A stretch of DNA of 44,339 bases, from positions 1-44,339 of the forward strand of contig NZ_RYZH01000054.1 of assembly GCF_003977685.1 (NCBI RefSeq). The letters are read 5' to 3'. Positions within the stretch are counted from its first letter, which is position 1, and every line of letters starts with the position of its first letter. Under the pieces are notes generated by a model that saw nothing but the letters and a program-made list of their open reading frames with translations, was not told the origin of the DNA and ran no database searches. The translations under genes were made by a program, and so were the position numbers. Shown here piece by piece: positions 34,385 to 44,256 of the stretch. The DNA is from Tautonia sociabilis. GTDB taxonomy: Bacteria > Planctomycetota > Planctomycetia > Isosphaerales > Isosphaeraceae.

Positions 34385-34706
34385 GGGTCTTCTCCAATCG
34401 ATCAAATCGGGTCGGGTCGGGACGGGACGCGACGGGTCCGGACCGGGGGCGCGGCGACGGGCCAGGGCATCAGGCCCGGTTTGCGTTGAGTTGAACCGCG
34501 TCCCTCGCGTCGCACGACGGCCGGGCCCGGTGGGACCGGCTTCCCGTCTCCCGGGGCGTAGCGGGGGCGTCGCCGCCATGCCGACCACGATAGCCGACCG
34601 CCCCGCCCCCGCCTAGGCCCCGCCCCCCGGCCGCCCGGGGTCTTGATCGCCCGATCCGGGAGGCCGGCCGGCCGATCCCTCCCGCCGCCCCCGCCGGGGG
34701 GGGGGA
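34385..34706. other. Intergenic region between a dehydrogenase gene and nikR
   Basis: This gap of 322 bp has no convincing gene. Close to the dehydrogenase start (34406-34432) is a run of 5-bp units matching GGGTC/GGGAC, resembling the pentanucleotide repeats elsewhere in the window. A run of ten Gs (34696-34705) abuts the end of nikR, which could cause sequencing or slippage errors at that gene's stop. Several short GC inverted repeats lie at about 34621-34690 but none has a T-run. Confidence 0.4.
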
Positions 34707-35216
34707 TCAGTCCCCGAGATCGTGCCCGTGATCGAGTGGGGGGCCGTGGCCGTGGCTGTGCCCGTGGCCGTGCCCGTGCCCGTGGCTGTGCCCCGGGTCG
34801 GCGATCGGCGACGCCGGGGCGAGCACGAGCCGGCCGGTCTCGACCCCCTTGGTGCCGATCAGGCCGTCGGCCAGCTCCCGGACCAGGCGCACGGGGCCTC
34901 TCAGGAGGATGACCTCCAGGCAGCGATCGTGGTCGAGGTGGACGTGGGTCGTGGTCACCACGCGGTCGAAGTGGCGGTGCTGGAGGTCGTTGAGGCGGTC
35001 GGAGATGCCGGATCGGTGGTGGTCGTAGACGAGGGTGAGCACGCCCATGGTCTCGGCGTCGTCCTGGGCGACGACGTCCTGAATCAGCGCCGCGCGCATC
35101 AGGCCGCGCACGGCCTCCGACCGGTTCGGGTAGCGGTGCTCCTCCCGGTAGCGGTCGAACTTCTCGAGCAGGTCGCCGCCAATGGCGACGCTGAAGCGGA
35201 CGAGGGGGTCTTTCAT
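34707..35216 (-). CDS. nikR: NikR-type nickel-responsive regulator with His-rich tail
   Basis: The 169-residue protein has an N-terminal ribbon-helix-helix DNA-binding domain (VRFSVAIGGDLLEKF, then NRSEAVRGLMR) and a C-terminal ACT-like nickel-binding domain. All four nickel ligands of Escherichia coli NikR appear at the same spacing: His80, His91, His93 and Cys99 (QHRHFD, THVHLDHDRC). It differs from typical NikR in carrying an extra tail of about 28 residues with GHSHGHGHGHGHSHGHG, then DHGHDLGD, like the metal-storing tails of HypB or SlyD. It should repress nickel-uptake genes when nickel is plentiful; no such genes are seen within this window. It lies between two Gfo/Idh/MocA genes on the same strand. 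Confidence 0.93.
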   Translation of the reverse strand: MKDPLVRFSVAIGGDLLEKFDRYREEHRYPNRSEAVRGLMRAALIQDVVAQDDAETMGVLTLVYDHHRSGISDRLNDLQHRHFDRVVTTTHVHLDHDRCLEVILLRGPVRLVRELADGLIGTKGVETGRLVLAPASPIADPGHSHGHGHGHGHSHGHGPPLDHGHDLGD

Positions 35217-35331
35217 GGGAGTCGGCCGGTGAGGGGGAGCGAGGCGTCCGGGGAAGCCGCCCCTCGGCCCGGCCCCCGTCCCCGGACGGCGAGGGGAGGG
35301 GAGGGGGGCGGGGGAGACCGGGCGGGGCGGG

Positions 35332-36501
35332 TCAGCCGACCTTCGGGACCTCGACCCACTCGCCGTCCTGCCGGCCGCTCTGGACGGCGGCCTCGATGAA
35401 CGCCATGCCGGCCACGCCGTCCTCGATTCCCGGCAGGGGCATCGCGTCGGGGACGGACTCGCCGAGCGTCTTCGAGCGGATCTGCCACTCCAGGCAGCGA
35501 TGCAGGTTGGCCAGGGCCTCGTGGAAGCCCTCGGGGTGCCCCTCGGGCACCCGGATGTAGGGGGTGATCGACGAGGGGAAATACGTGTACATGCCGCCGA
35601 GCCGGTAGAGGGAAACCGGCTCGCCGCCCCGGTAGTACTTGAGGGTGTTGTGGTCGGTGATCGACCACTCCAGGGTGCCCTCGGTGCCGACGATCCGGAA
35701 GCCGTTGTCGTTCTGGGCGCCGATGGTGACCTGGCTGGCGGTGATGGTGGCGATGCCGCCGTTGTCCAGCTCGGCCAGGACGGTGAAGTCGTCGTCCAGG
35801 GCTCGGCCAGGGACGAAGGTCTTGAGCCGGGCGCGGAGCCTCGTGGCGGTCAGGCCGGCGACGAAGCGGACGAACTCGTAGGCGTGGGTGCCGATGTCGC
35901 CGCCGCAGCCGGAGGCGCCCGACTTCGACGGGTCGACCCGCCATGACGCCTGCTTCTGCCCAGCGGCGTCGGCGGTCGTCTCCCGGCTGCCGGCCAGCCA
36001 GCCCTGGGGGTACCAGGCCTCGACCTTGCGGACCTCGCCGACCTTGCCGTCGGCGACCATGGCCCTGGCCATCATCACCATCGGGAAGGCGGTGTAGGTA
36101 TAGGCGACGACGAACGGCACGCCCTTGGCCTTCACCGCCTGGTAAAGCCGCTTCGCCTCGTCCAGGTTCATCACCAGCGGCTTTTCGCAGAGCACGCCCA
36201 TGCCGGCCTCGGCGGCGGCGAGGGCCGGGCCGAAGTGAGCGTCGTTGGGGGTGACGATGGTGACGTAGTCGATGCCGTCGTCTCGCTTCGCTTCCTCGGC
36301 GATCATCGACTGCCAGTCGCCGTAGCCCCGGGCGAAGAACAGCTCCTTGGCCGAGGCGATGGCCTCCTCGGGCCGGGAGCGGAGGGCGCCGGCGGTCAGC
36401 TCGGCGGAGTTGTCGATCAGGATGCCCCGGCGGTGCGGCCCGCCGAAGAAGTTCGCCGGCCCGCCGCCGCCCACCATCCCCACGCGAAGCTTGCGACTCA
36501 T
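35332..36501 (-). CDS. Gfo/Idh/MocA-family oxidoreductase
   Basis: The 389-residue enzyme has a Rossmann glycine-rich motif (VGMVGGGGPANFFGGPH) and the catalytic CEKPLVMN. The second domain contains SGCGGDIGTHAYEF. The nucleotide-binding stretch with the inserted ANFFGGPH is characteristic of a planctomycete subgroup. The substrate is unknown. It has no signal peptide. The ATG at 36501 gives MSRKLRVGMVG; the frame upstream is open but unlikely to be coding. It heads the minus-strand series that continues with nikR. A 284-bp divergent region separates it from the pseudokinase gene. Confidence 0.92.
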   Translation of the reverse strand: MSRKLRVGMVGGGGPANFFGGPHRRGILIDNSAELTAGALRSRPEEAIASAKELFFARGYGDWQSMIAEEAKRDDGIDYVTIVTPNDAHFGPALAAAEAGMGVLCEKPLVMNLDEAKRLYQAVKAKGVPFVVAYTYTAFPMVMMARAMVADGKVGEVRKVEAWYPQGWLAGSRETTADAAGQKQASWRVDPSKSGASGCGGDIGTHAYEFVRFVAGLTATRLRARLKTFVPGRALDDDFTVLAELDNGGIATITASQVTIGAQNDNGFRIVGTEGTLEWSITDHNTLKYYRGGEPVSLYRLGGMYTYFPSSITPYIRVPEGHPEGFHEALANLHRCLEWQIRSKTLGESVPDAMPLPGIEDGVAGMAFIEAAVQSGRQDGEWVEVPKVG

Positions 36502-36785
36502 GGTCGACGCCCCCTGTCCGGTCGGATCGGAGATTGATCCGGATGAGATCGATCCAGTGCGATCGAGTCGAGATCGGCCCTGAGATTCGGCAGGGGCCGG
36601 GCAGGCCCCGAGGAAGGCCAATCTAGTGCGGCGTCGGGGCCCCCGCAAGCCCTCGCCGACGCCCCTGGGCGCTGGCGTCGGGCCGACCGATCTGCGAGAG
36701 TGGGCGCTGGTTCGGACGGCCCCGCCGAGTCGGCGGCAACGGGCCGGATCGTCCCCGGGCCAGGGGGGGAGGGGAGGGCATCGCC

Positions 36786-37655
36786 GTGTCCAAAGCCGCC
36801 GCCGAGTCGGGCCCGACGCTCTCGGGCATGAAGTACCAGGTCGAGGAGCTGATCGACACTAGCGGCTCGGGCAAGGTCGTCCGGGTCGGCGATCGGGGGC
36901 AGCTCGGCCGCCGCTACGCCCTGAAGTTCATCGCCCGGGAGGGGCCCGAGGACGACGTGAATCTCGCCCGGGCGAAGGCCGCCGTCGAGGCCAGCGCCAA
37001 GCTCGGACACCCGGTGCCGCTGAAGTATCATGACTTCCGGCTGAAGCGCAAGTGGTTCCGCGTCGAGCGCGGCGAGCTGCTGATGGAGTACGTCCCGGGC
37101 CAGGGGATCGACACCCTGCCCGACCTGTCGCTCGATCAGCTCGTGCTGATCTCCCAGAAGCTCGCCTCCGGGCTGGCCCACATGCACCGCCGGGGGGTTC
37201 GCCACGGCGCCCTCTCCCCCAGAAGGGTCATGCTCACCCGGTCGGGAGAGGTCAAGCTGCTGGGCTTCGGGCTGCACCTGGTCCCCGGCCCGCTGCGCGA
37301 GCAGTACAAGGGAGATCGGCTCTACATGGCGCCGGAGCAGATCCGGGGCAAGATCCTCGGCGAGCGCTCCGACGTCTACGCGCTCGGCGCGCTGATGTAC
37401 CACCTGATGACCGGCCAGCCGGCCAACGTCGGCGGCCGGGCCCAGGGAGATAGGGAGAAAATCTCCCTGCCCTCCCGGTTGAACCCGGCGATCCCGGCCT
37501 CGCTCAACAACCTGCTCGTCTCCTGCCTCCAGAGCGACCCCCCGAAGCGCCCGGAGACAATGTACGAGGTCAGCCAGAGGCTCGACGCCATCGTCCAGGA
37601 GATGAAGCTCGACGACACGATGCTCAAGGGGGGAGGGGCCTCGGCCGTCGAGTGA
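36786..37655 (+). CDS. Predicted pseudokinase (Ser/Thr kinase-like)
   Basis: The 289-residue protein has the overall shape of a Hanks-type kinase: a Gly-rich loop (DTSGSGKVVRV), the ATP-binding Lys47 (YALKFIA), APE-like MAPEQ (181-185) and SDVYALGAL (195-203). But HRD is HGA (140-142), with the lysine of DLKPxN replaced by Ser144 and the Asn by Arg147, and DFG is GFG (160-162). Both the catalytic and the metal-binding Asp are absent, so phosphotransfer is unlikely. It probably acts as a scaffold or ligand-binding regulator. It has no membrane segment. The start is GTG at 36786, with GGGAGG upstream. Confidence 0.88.
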   Translation: MSKAAAESGPTLSGMKYQVEELIDTSGSGKVVRVGDRGQLGRRYALKFIAREGPEDDVNLARAKAAVEASAKLGHPVPLKYHDFRLKRKWFRVERGELLMEYVPGQGIDTLPDLSLDQLVLISQKLASGLAHMHRRGVRHGALSPRRVMLTRSGEVKLLGFGLHLVPGPLREQYKGDRLYMAPEQIRGKILGERSDVYALGALMYHLMTGQPANVGGRAQGDREKISLPSRLNPAIPASLNNLLVSCLQSDPPKRPETMYEVSQRLDAIVQEMKLDDTMLKGGGASAVE

Positions 37656-37679
37656 TCCCCGGATCGCCGGCGAGGATCG

Positions 37680-38135
37680 GCCGAGGACCAGGCCGAGGCC
37701 GCCCTCCCCTCCGCCGACGGCTTCGACTCGTACTTCGGCATCTCCCACAGCAACAACATGGACCGCGCCGGCTCGGCCCCCCTTGGACGTATCGCCATCA
37801 CCGACCCCCGGGTCGAATCGAATGCTTCAACGTCCCGCGGCAGCGCGGCACCCAGGTCGTCGAGCGTCCCGCCGACCAACGCACCAGCACCCGGCGCCAC
37901 ACCGAGGAGGCCGTCCGGTTCATCGAGAGCCACAACGACGGCGGTTCGTTCTTCCCTCGACCTGGCCCCCGCGATGCCCCACATCCGGCTTGTTCGCGGT
38001 GACGCCTGGGAGGGGATCAGCCGTCGCGGCCTGAACGGCGACGTGATCGCCTCCTTCCGACGGCTCGTCTCCTCCCACCGGGAGACCCTCGAGCCCGTCC
38101 CCAACCAACTTGAGCGCCGGATCGGAGACGACTAA
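37680..38135 (+). pseudogene. Frameshifted sulfatase remnant
   Basis: The stretch reads as pieces of a sulfatase in two frames. The first frame gives ADGFDSYFGISHSNNMDR (from 37713). The middle, in another frame, gives RGTQVVERPADQ and TEEAVRFIESHNDGGSFF (37844-37954). The end, back in the first frame after a one-base shift at about 37955, gives LDLAPAMPHIRL and RRGLNGDVI. These match the order of conserved segments in arylsulfatase-type enzymes (GFDxYFG, the RGT/ERPADQ stretch, then FFLYLAHTMPH and GLYGDV). The N-terminal active-site Cys/Ser-x-Pro-x-Arg and the C-terminal part are missing. The order and matches were judged by eye, not by search. It is almost certainly non-functional. Confidence 0.75.
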
Positions 38136-38350
38136 CCTGCTCCTCCCCCCCGCTCGAAACCCGGCCGGCCCCCCCGGGGTAGCCCCCTCGCCCCAACCGG
38201 GCCGGCCCTCCCCCTCGGCGTCAAGCCTGAGGCTCCCTTGCCTCGGCCAGTCCCCCCACCCCCCTCCCGAGGCACCCCTCCCCCCTGCCAAGATCCGATC
38301 TCCCGCACCGGCCACCCGGCATCGATCCTCCGAGTCCCAGGACCCGCCCC

Positions 38351-39266
<916 letters not shown>

Positions 39267-39354
39267 AACGACTGACGACGATCGACCCGGATCGGGCCGG
39301 CCGGCTCGATCCGGGCCTGAGTGTAACTTCCCAGCCCTCTCGCGGTCCACGCTC

Positions 39355-41073
39355 ATGTCTGATCGACGAACCGTCCTGCACCGTCGCCGCTTCCTGACCG
39401 CCAGCAGTTCCGGGCTGGCCGCGCTGCTGGCCGCCCGATCGGGCCGCCCCGCCGCCGAGGCGGCGGCGTACCGGGGCCGGCAGATCGAGGCCGACGTGGC
39501 CGTCATCGGCGGCGGCCTGGGGGGCTGCTCGGCGGCGCTGGCGGCCCTGAGGCTGGGCAAGACGGTCGTGATGACCGAGGCCACCGACTGGGTCGGCGGC
39601 CAGCTCACCAGCCAGGCCGTCCCGCCGGACGAGCACCCCTGGATCGAGCAGTTCGGCCGCAACGCCTCGTATGCCGAGCTGCGCAACCGCACCCGATCCT
39701 TCTACCGACGCAACTACCCCCTGACCGCCGACGCCCGGGACGCCCGCCACCTCGACCCCGGCAACGGCTCCGTCTCGGCCCTCTGCGCCGAGCCGAAGGC
39801 GTTTCTGTGGGCCTTGACGGAAATGCTCGCCCCGTTCGCGTCGAGCGGCCGGCTGACCGTGCTGCTCGAACACGAGCCGGTCTCGGCCGAGGTGGAGGGG
39901 GACCTCGTGCGCGGCGTCACCGTCCGAGACGCGAACTCGGGAGATCGTCGCACCCTCGCCGCCCCGTACATCCTCGACGCCACCGAGCTGGGCGACCTGC
40001 TCGAGCTGGCCGGCGTCGAGCACGTCGTCGGCTTCGAGGCCGCCTCCGTCACCGGGGACCGCTTTGCCCCCGAGACGGCCGAGCCGCTCAACCAGCAGGC
40101 CCTCACCGTCTGCTTCCCCCTGGAGCACCGGCCGGGGGAGGACCACACGATCGACCGCCCCGCCGAGTACGCATTCTGGCGCGAGTTCGTCCCCGACCTC
40201 TCCCCGCCCTGGCCCGGCCCGCTGTTGAGCCTGACGTACAGCAACCCCCAGACCCTCCAACCGCGCACCTTGCCCTTCGACCCGACGAGCAACGCCTCCG
40301 GCTGGTGGACGTATCGCCGCATCCTCGACCCCGCCCATTTCCGTCCCGACGTCTTCGCCGGCTCCCACGGCGTGACGATCGTCAACTGGCCCCAGAACGA
40401 CTACCTGCTCGGCCCGATCATCGGCGTGACGGCCGACGAGGCCGCTCGGCACCTCGAGCGGGCGAAGCAGCTCAGCCTGTCGCTCCTCTACTGGCTCCAG
40501 ACCGAATGCCCCCGCCCCGACGGCGGGCTCGGCTGGCCCGGCCTTCGGCCGCGGCCGGACCTGGTCGGCTCGGCCGACGGGCTGGCCAAGGCCCCCTACA
40601 TCCGGGAATCGCGCCGGATCACCGCCGAGTTCACCGTGCTTGAGCGCCACGTCGGCACTGAGGCCCGTCGCGCCGCCGACGGCCCCGACGTGGCCGAGGC
40701 CACCTTCCCCGACAGCGTCGGCGTGGGCAGCTACCGCATCGACCTGCACCCCAGCACCGGGGGAGACAACTATATCGACGTCAGCTCGCTCCCCTTCGAG
40801 ATCCCGCTCGGCGCCCTGATCCCCGTCCGCGTCAAGAACCTCTTGCCCGCCTGCAAGAACCTCGGCACCACGCACCTGACCAACGGCTGCTACCGCCTCC
40901 ATCCCGTCGAGTGGGCCATCGGCGAGGCGGCCGGCACCCTCGCCTCCTTCTGCCTCGACCGCGGCCTCTCCCCCCGGGCCGTCCGCAACACCCCCGATCA
41001 CCTGCGCGCGTTCCAGGCGCTGCTCTCCTCCCGGGGCGTCGAGCTTCACTGGCCCCACGCCCGGCCTCGATAA
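39355..41073 (+). CDS. Exported FAD-dependent oxidoreductase
   Basis: The 572-residue protein has a Tat-type signal (RRRFLTASSSGLAALLAA), then a FAD-binding dinucleotide motif (VAVIGGGLGGCSAALAALRL) and the flavoprotein stretch TDWVGGQLTSQ. The second half has the LLPACKNLGTTHLTNGCYRL stretch near the closing FAD contact, typical of this FAD-dependent (DUF/PF12831-like) group. It is probably an oxidase or dehydrogenase acting outside the cytoplasm, with substrate unknown. The ATG at 39355 gives MSDRRTVLHRRRF and the Tat motif; the frame upstream crosses the tRNA and is not used. Confidence 0.9.
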   Translation: MSDRRTVLHRRRFLTASSSGLAALLAARSGRPAAEAAAYRGRQIEADVAVIGGGLGGCSAALAALRLGKTVVMTEATDWVGGQLTSQAVPPDEHPWIEQFGRNASYAELRNRTRSFYRRNYPLTADARDARHLDPGNGSVSALCAEPKAFLWALTEMLAPFASSGRLTVLLEHEPVSAEVEGDLVRGVTVRDANSGDRRTLAAPYILDATELGDLLELAGVEHVVGFEAASVTGDRFAPETAEPLNQQALTVCFPLEHRPGEDHTIDRPAEYAFWREFVPDLSPPWPGPLLSLTYSNPQTLQPRTLPFDPTSNASGWWTYRRILDPAHFRPDVFAGSHGVTIVNWPQNDYLLGPIIGVTADEAARHLERAKQLSLSLLYWLQTECPRPDGGLGWPGLRPRPDLVGSADGLAKAPYIRESRRITAEFTVLERHVGTEARRAADGPDVAEATFPDSVGVGSYRIDLHPSTGGDNYIDVSSLPFEIPLGALIPVRVKNLLPACKNLGTTHLTNGCYRLHPVEWAIGEAAGTLASFCLDRGLSPRAVRNTPDHLRAFQALLSSRGVELHWPHARPR

Positions 41074-41112
41074 CCGTCCGAGGGGCGACCGAAGGCGGTA
41101 GGATTCCTGCGG

Positions 41113-41164
41113 CCCGATACCCGATGGTTGATGGCCGATGCCCGATGGCGGATGCTGGATGACC
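41113..41164. repeat. Degenerate CCGATG repeat in intergenic region
   Basis: A run of short units CCGATAC, CCGATGGTTGATGG, CCGATGC, CCGATGGCGGATGC lies between the FAD gene and the nucleoside hydrolase. Similar GCCGATG runs lie at 44028-44050, also in a gap between genes, and a diverged version lies near 15129-15183. These are probably neutral, slippage-prone repeats. Confidence 0.6.
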
Positions 41165-41271
41165 GGACGGCCCTCGGCAGCCAACACTCGGACTCCGCCG
41201 ACCGCCTTCCGCCTTCGGCCGCCCTCAATCGCCGGGAGCCCGCATTCTCAACCCCCGAGCCCGCCCTTCCG

Positions 41272-42294
41272 ATGATCACCACCCTCCTCTCCTTGCTGCT
41301 CCTGACCGCCCCCCCGGCCCCGGCCAGCGCCGAGGAGCGGAAGCCCGTCCGGCTGATCTTCGACACCGACATCGGCAACGACGTCGACGACGCCATGGCC
41401 CTCGGCCTGATCCACGCCCTCCAGTCTCGGGGCAAGTGCGAGCTGCTGGCGGTGACCGTGACCAAGGATCACGAGCTGGCCGCCCCGCTGGTCGACGCGA
41501 TCAACCACGTTTATGGCAGGGGGGACATCCCCATCGGCGTCGTGAGGGGCGGCAAGACCCCCGAGCCGGGCAAGTTCCTGGGCCTCGCCGCCGAGGAGGA
41601 GGGGCCGGGCAACCTCCGCTACCCGCACGACCTCCGCTCCGGCGCCGACGCCCCCGAGGCCGTCTCCCTGCTCCGTCGCGTCCTGGCCGACCAGCCGGAC
41701 GGCTCGGTGGTGATCGCCCAGGTCGGCTTCTCCACGAACCTCGCCCGGCTGCTCGCCTCGGGCCCCGACGACTCCTCGCCGCTCTCCGGCCGAGACCTGG
41801 CGGCGCGGAAGGTCCGGCTGCTGTCGGTCATGGCAGGGGCCTTCGCCCCCATCGACGGCAAGCCCCGCTTCGGCGAGTACAACATCGTCCAGGACCTCGA
41901 CGCCGCCCGCGCCCTGGTGCGCGACTGGCCGACGCCCATCGTCTTCAGCGGCTTCGAGATCGGCATCGCCATCCCCTATCCGGCCGTCAGCATCGAGCGC
42001 GACTTCTCCTACCTCGCCCATCACCCCATCGCCGAGGCCTACCGCCTCTACGAGCCCCCGCCGCACGAGCGCCCCACCTGGGACCTCACCAGCGTCCTGT
42101 TCGCCGTCGAGCCCGACCGCGGCTACTTCGACCTCTCCCCCCCCGGGCTCGTGTCCATCGCCGACGACGGCCACACCCGCTTCGAGCCCGAGCCCGACGG
42201 CCCCCACCGCGTCCTGATCGCCTCCCCCGAGCAGGCCGCCCGAGTCCGGGAGGCCTTCGTCCAGCTCGTCAGCCAGCCCCCGGCCCCCCGCTGA
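41272..42294 (+). CDS. Secreted nucleoside hydrolase
   Basis: The 340-residue protein belongs to the inosine-uridine nucleoside hydrolase family, which cleaves the N-glycosidic bond of nucleosides to base and ribose using Ca2+. The DxDxxxDD metal-binding motif is DTDIGNDVDD (31-40). A short signal peptide (MITTLLSLLLLTAPPAPASA) places it outside the cytoplasm. The ATG at 41272 was chosen because it gives the signal peptide; the frame is open back to 41128, through repeat-like DNA. The C-terminal segment is Pro- and Gly-rich. Specificity is unknown, as the family's other active-site residues vary. Confidence 0.9.
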   Translation: MITTLLSLLLLTAPPAPASAEERKPVRLIFDTDIGNDVDDAMALGLIHALQSRGKCELLAVTVTKDHELAAPLVDAINHVYGRGDIPIGVVRGGKTPEPGKFLGLAAEEEGPGNLRYPHDLRSGADAPEAVSLLRRVLADQPDGSVVIAQVGFSTNLARLLASGPDDSSPLSGRDLAARKVRLLSVMAGAFAPIDGKPRFGEYNIVQDLDAARALVRDWPTPIVFSGFEIGIAIPYPAVSIERDFSYLAHHPIAEAYRLYEPPPHERPTWDLTSVLFAVEPDRGYFDLSPPGLVSIADDGHTRFEPEPDGPHRVLIASPEQAARVREAFVQLVSQPPAPR

Positions 42295-42587
42295 CCGGCC
42301 CTCGGTCGGCGCCCTCATCCCGACGCGGCCTCGGCCAGGGAGCCGACCTTCCCCACTCGACCGTGCCAGCGACGGTCGCGGTGTGCCGTCCCCGCTCAAG
42401 AGCCAGCACGCCGATCCGATGCCGGGAGGCCCCGCGTACCGGCTTCGCCGCCGGGACCGATCGCGGCAACGGAGCTTGATGCCAGAGCCCCGGAACGCGA
42501 CCATGAAGGCCCGCCGCGTCCCGATCGCGACCGTCGCCGCGATCGGCGGCCATCGGCGCCGCCCCAGGTCGACCCGAGCCCCCCGAG

Positions 42588-43991
42588 ATGATCCACCCGC
42601 TCCGCCGCCAGCCGTTCCGCTCCCGACGCTCCGTGGGCCTGGTCGGACTGTTCTACAGCGGCAAGACGGTGCTGCTGACCTCGCTGATCGCCCACCTGAG
42701 GAATCACGACCCCGACCGCCTGCCGCTGGACCCCAGCGGCTCCGACGACGAGCTGACCCTCCTCGACGAGCTGCCGCCGGCCCTCTGCGCCGAGCGGTTC
42801 GACGTGGACGACCACTACAACCGCCTGAGCGTGGCCGACTGGCCCGCCAAAACCGACCGCCTGAGCGAATACCGAGCCGAGCTGGTCATCGGCCGGAAGA
42901 GCTGGTGGACGATCGATCTGTCGCTGGTCGACCTGCCCGGTGAACGGCTGGCCGACATGGTGATCGCCCGGCACCCGACGTTCGAGGGGTGGAGCGACAC
43001 CGTGCTCGGCGTCTTCCGCAAGTTCGCCGAGTTCGCCGAGGTCGCCCGGCCGTATTTCGACACCCTCGGCCGCAACCTGGCCGAAGACGACGTGCTGCTC
43101 GCCTACCGGACGCTGCTGGCGACCTTGCACTCGCGGTTCATGCCGTTCATCTCGCCATCGAGCTTCGTGCTCGACCCGGAGGGCGTCCCCATCGACGCCC
43201 GACTCGGCCCAAGCCCGCCCTGCTCGGTCGCCGAAGCGATCCGGCGGAAGGCCGAGCGGGGCACCTGCGGGCTGTCCAGCTCCGAGCAGTTCGCCCCGCT
43301 GCCGGCGGACGTCCGGGAGCGTGCTCCCGAACTGGCCGCCGCCTTCGCCCAACGGTACCAGCGGTATCGGACCCAACTGGTGCTGCCGTTCGCCCGGGCG
43401 CTGGCCCGGTGCGACGACCTCGTCGTGCTCGTCGACGTGACCGTCTTGCTCGAAGGGGGCCACGGCATGGTCAACGCCAACCGGGCGTTCCTGGAGCAGG
43501 TGCTCTCCTACGTCGATCCGGGCCTGTCGCCGGGCAGACAGCTCTACGCGGCGGCGGTGTCGGCGCTGTCGTTCGGCCTCACCAGGCTCGAGCACGTCCG
43601 TCGGGTCGCCTTCGTCGCCACGAAGGCCGACCGCGTCGTGCGCGATGACCGCGACCGGCTGCTCGATCTGCTCTCCCGCCTCACCCGACCGATCATCCGC
43701 CCCCACCTGGCGACCAAGCATCTAACCGTCGAACACCTGATCGTCGCCGCGGTGAACTCCACCTGGAGCGAGCCCGGCGACCCTCCCGACATGCTCCGCT
43801 ACAACACCCCCCGGGGCGAGGTGAAGGCCCCCGTCTCCCGGCTCCCCGACGACTGGCCCGACCACTTCGACCCCGGCCGCTTCCGCTTCCCCCGCCCCGA
43901 GCCCTCGCTGCCCCGAGCCCGCATCAAGGTGCCCCCCCACATCAACCTCGACCGGCTCGCCCGGTTCGTCCTCGACAAGAAAACGGTCTGA
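42588..43991 (+). CDS. YcjX-like P-loop protein
   Basis: The 467-residue protein has a Walker A motif GLFYSGKT (20-27) and the DLPGERL stretch of a switch-like region, followed by a long helical domain and a THKxD-like motif as TKADR. The overall length and motifs match the YcjX (DUF463) family of GTP-binding proteins, whose role is uncertain; in proteobacteria ycjX adjoins ycjF. The frame opens at 42588 with ATG, with no clear ribosome site. The next gene starts at 44257, 265 bp away, and may be the YcjF-like partner. Confidence 0.88.
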   Translation: MIHPLRRQPFRSRRSVGLVGLFYSGKTVLLTSLIAHLRNHDPDRLPLDPSGSDDELTLLDELPPALCAERFDVDDHYNRLSVADWPAKTDRLSEYRAELVIGRKSWWTIDLSLVDLPGERLADMVIARHPTFEGWSDTVLGVFRKFAEFAEVARPYFDTLGRNLAEDDVLLAYRTLLATLHSRFMPFISPSSFVLDPEGVPIDARLGPSPPCSVAEAIRRKAERGTCGLSSSEQFAPLPADVRERAPELAAAFAQRYQRYRTQLVLPFARALARCDDLVVLVDVTVLLEGGHGMVNANRAFLEQVLSYVDPGLSPGRQLYAAAVSALSFGLTRLEHVRRVAFVATKADRVVRDDRDRLLDLLSRLTRPIIRPHLATKHLTVEHLIVAAVNSTWSEPGDPPDMLRYNTPRGEVKAPVSRLPDDWPDHFDPGRFRFPRPEPSLPRARIKVPPHINLDRLARFVLDKKTV

Positions 43992-44256
43992 GAACCCGCG
44001 TTGCCCGACCGCGTCCTCGATCCGAGAATGGCCGATGGCCGATGGCCGAGCCCGGGCTCTTGGCATCCCTCGCTCGAGGCGCTCCCGTTCCTCCTCCCCC
44101 TGGAACCCGATCGCGTCTCGATCCGCTGGAACCCCGGGCGCGTCACCGCCCGCGACTGGGACGCCCGAATCCGTCATCACGGCGTTGACTTCTGATTTCC
44201 GATCTTCGATCTCCGATCTCCACCCCCGCTCTTTCCCCCAACCCGAGGGCCCCCCG

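Noticed and set aside
44001..44195. A 64-codon open frame after the YcjX-like gene
   Set aside because: It crosses a simple repeat (GCCGATG) and shows no recognisable motif; coding is doubtful.
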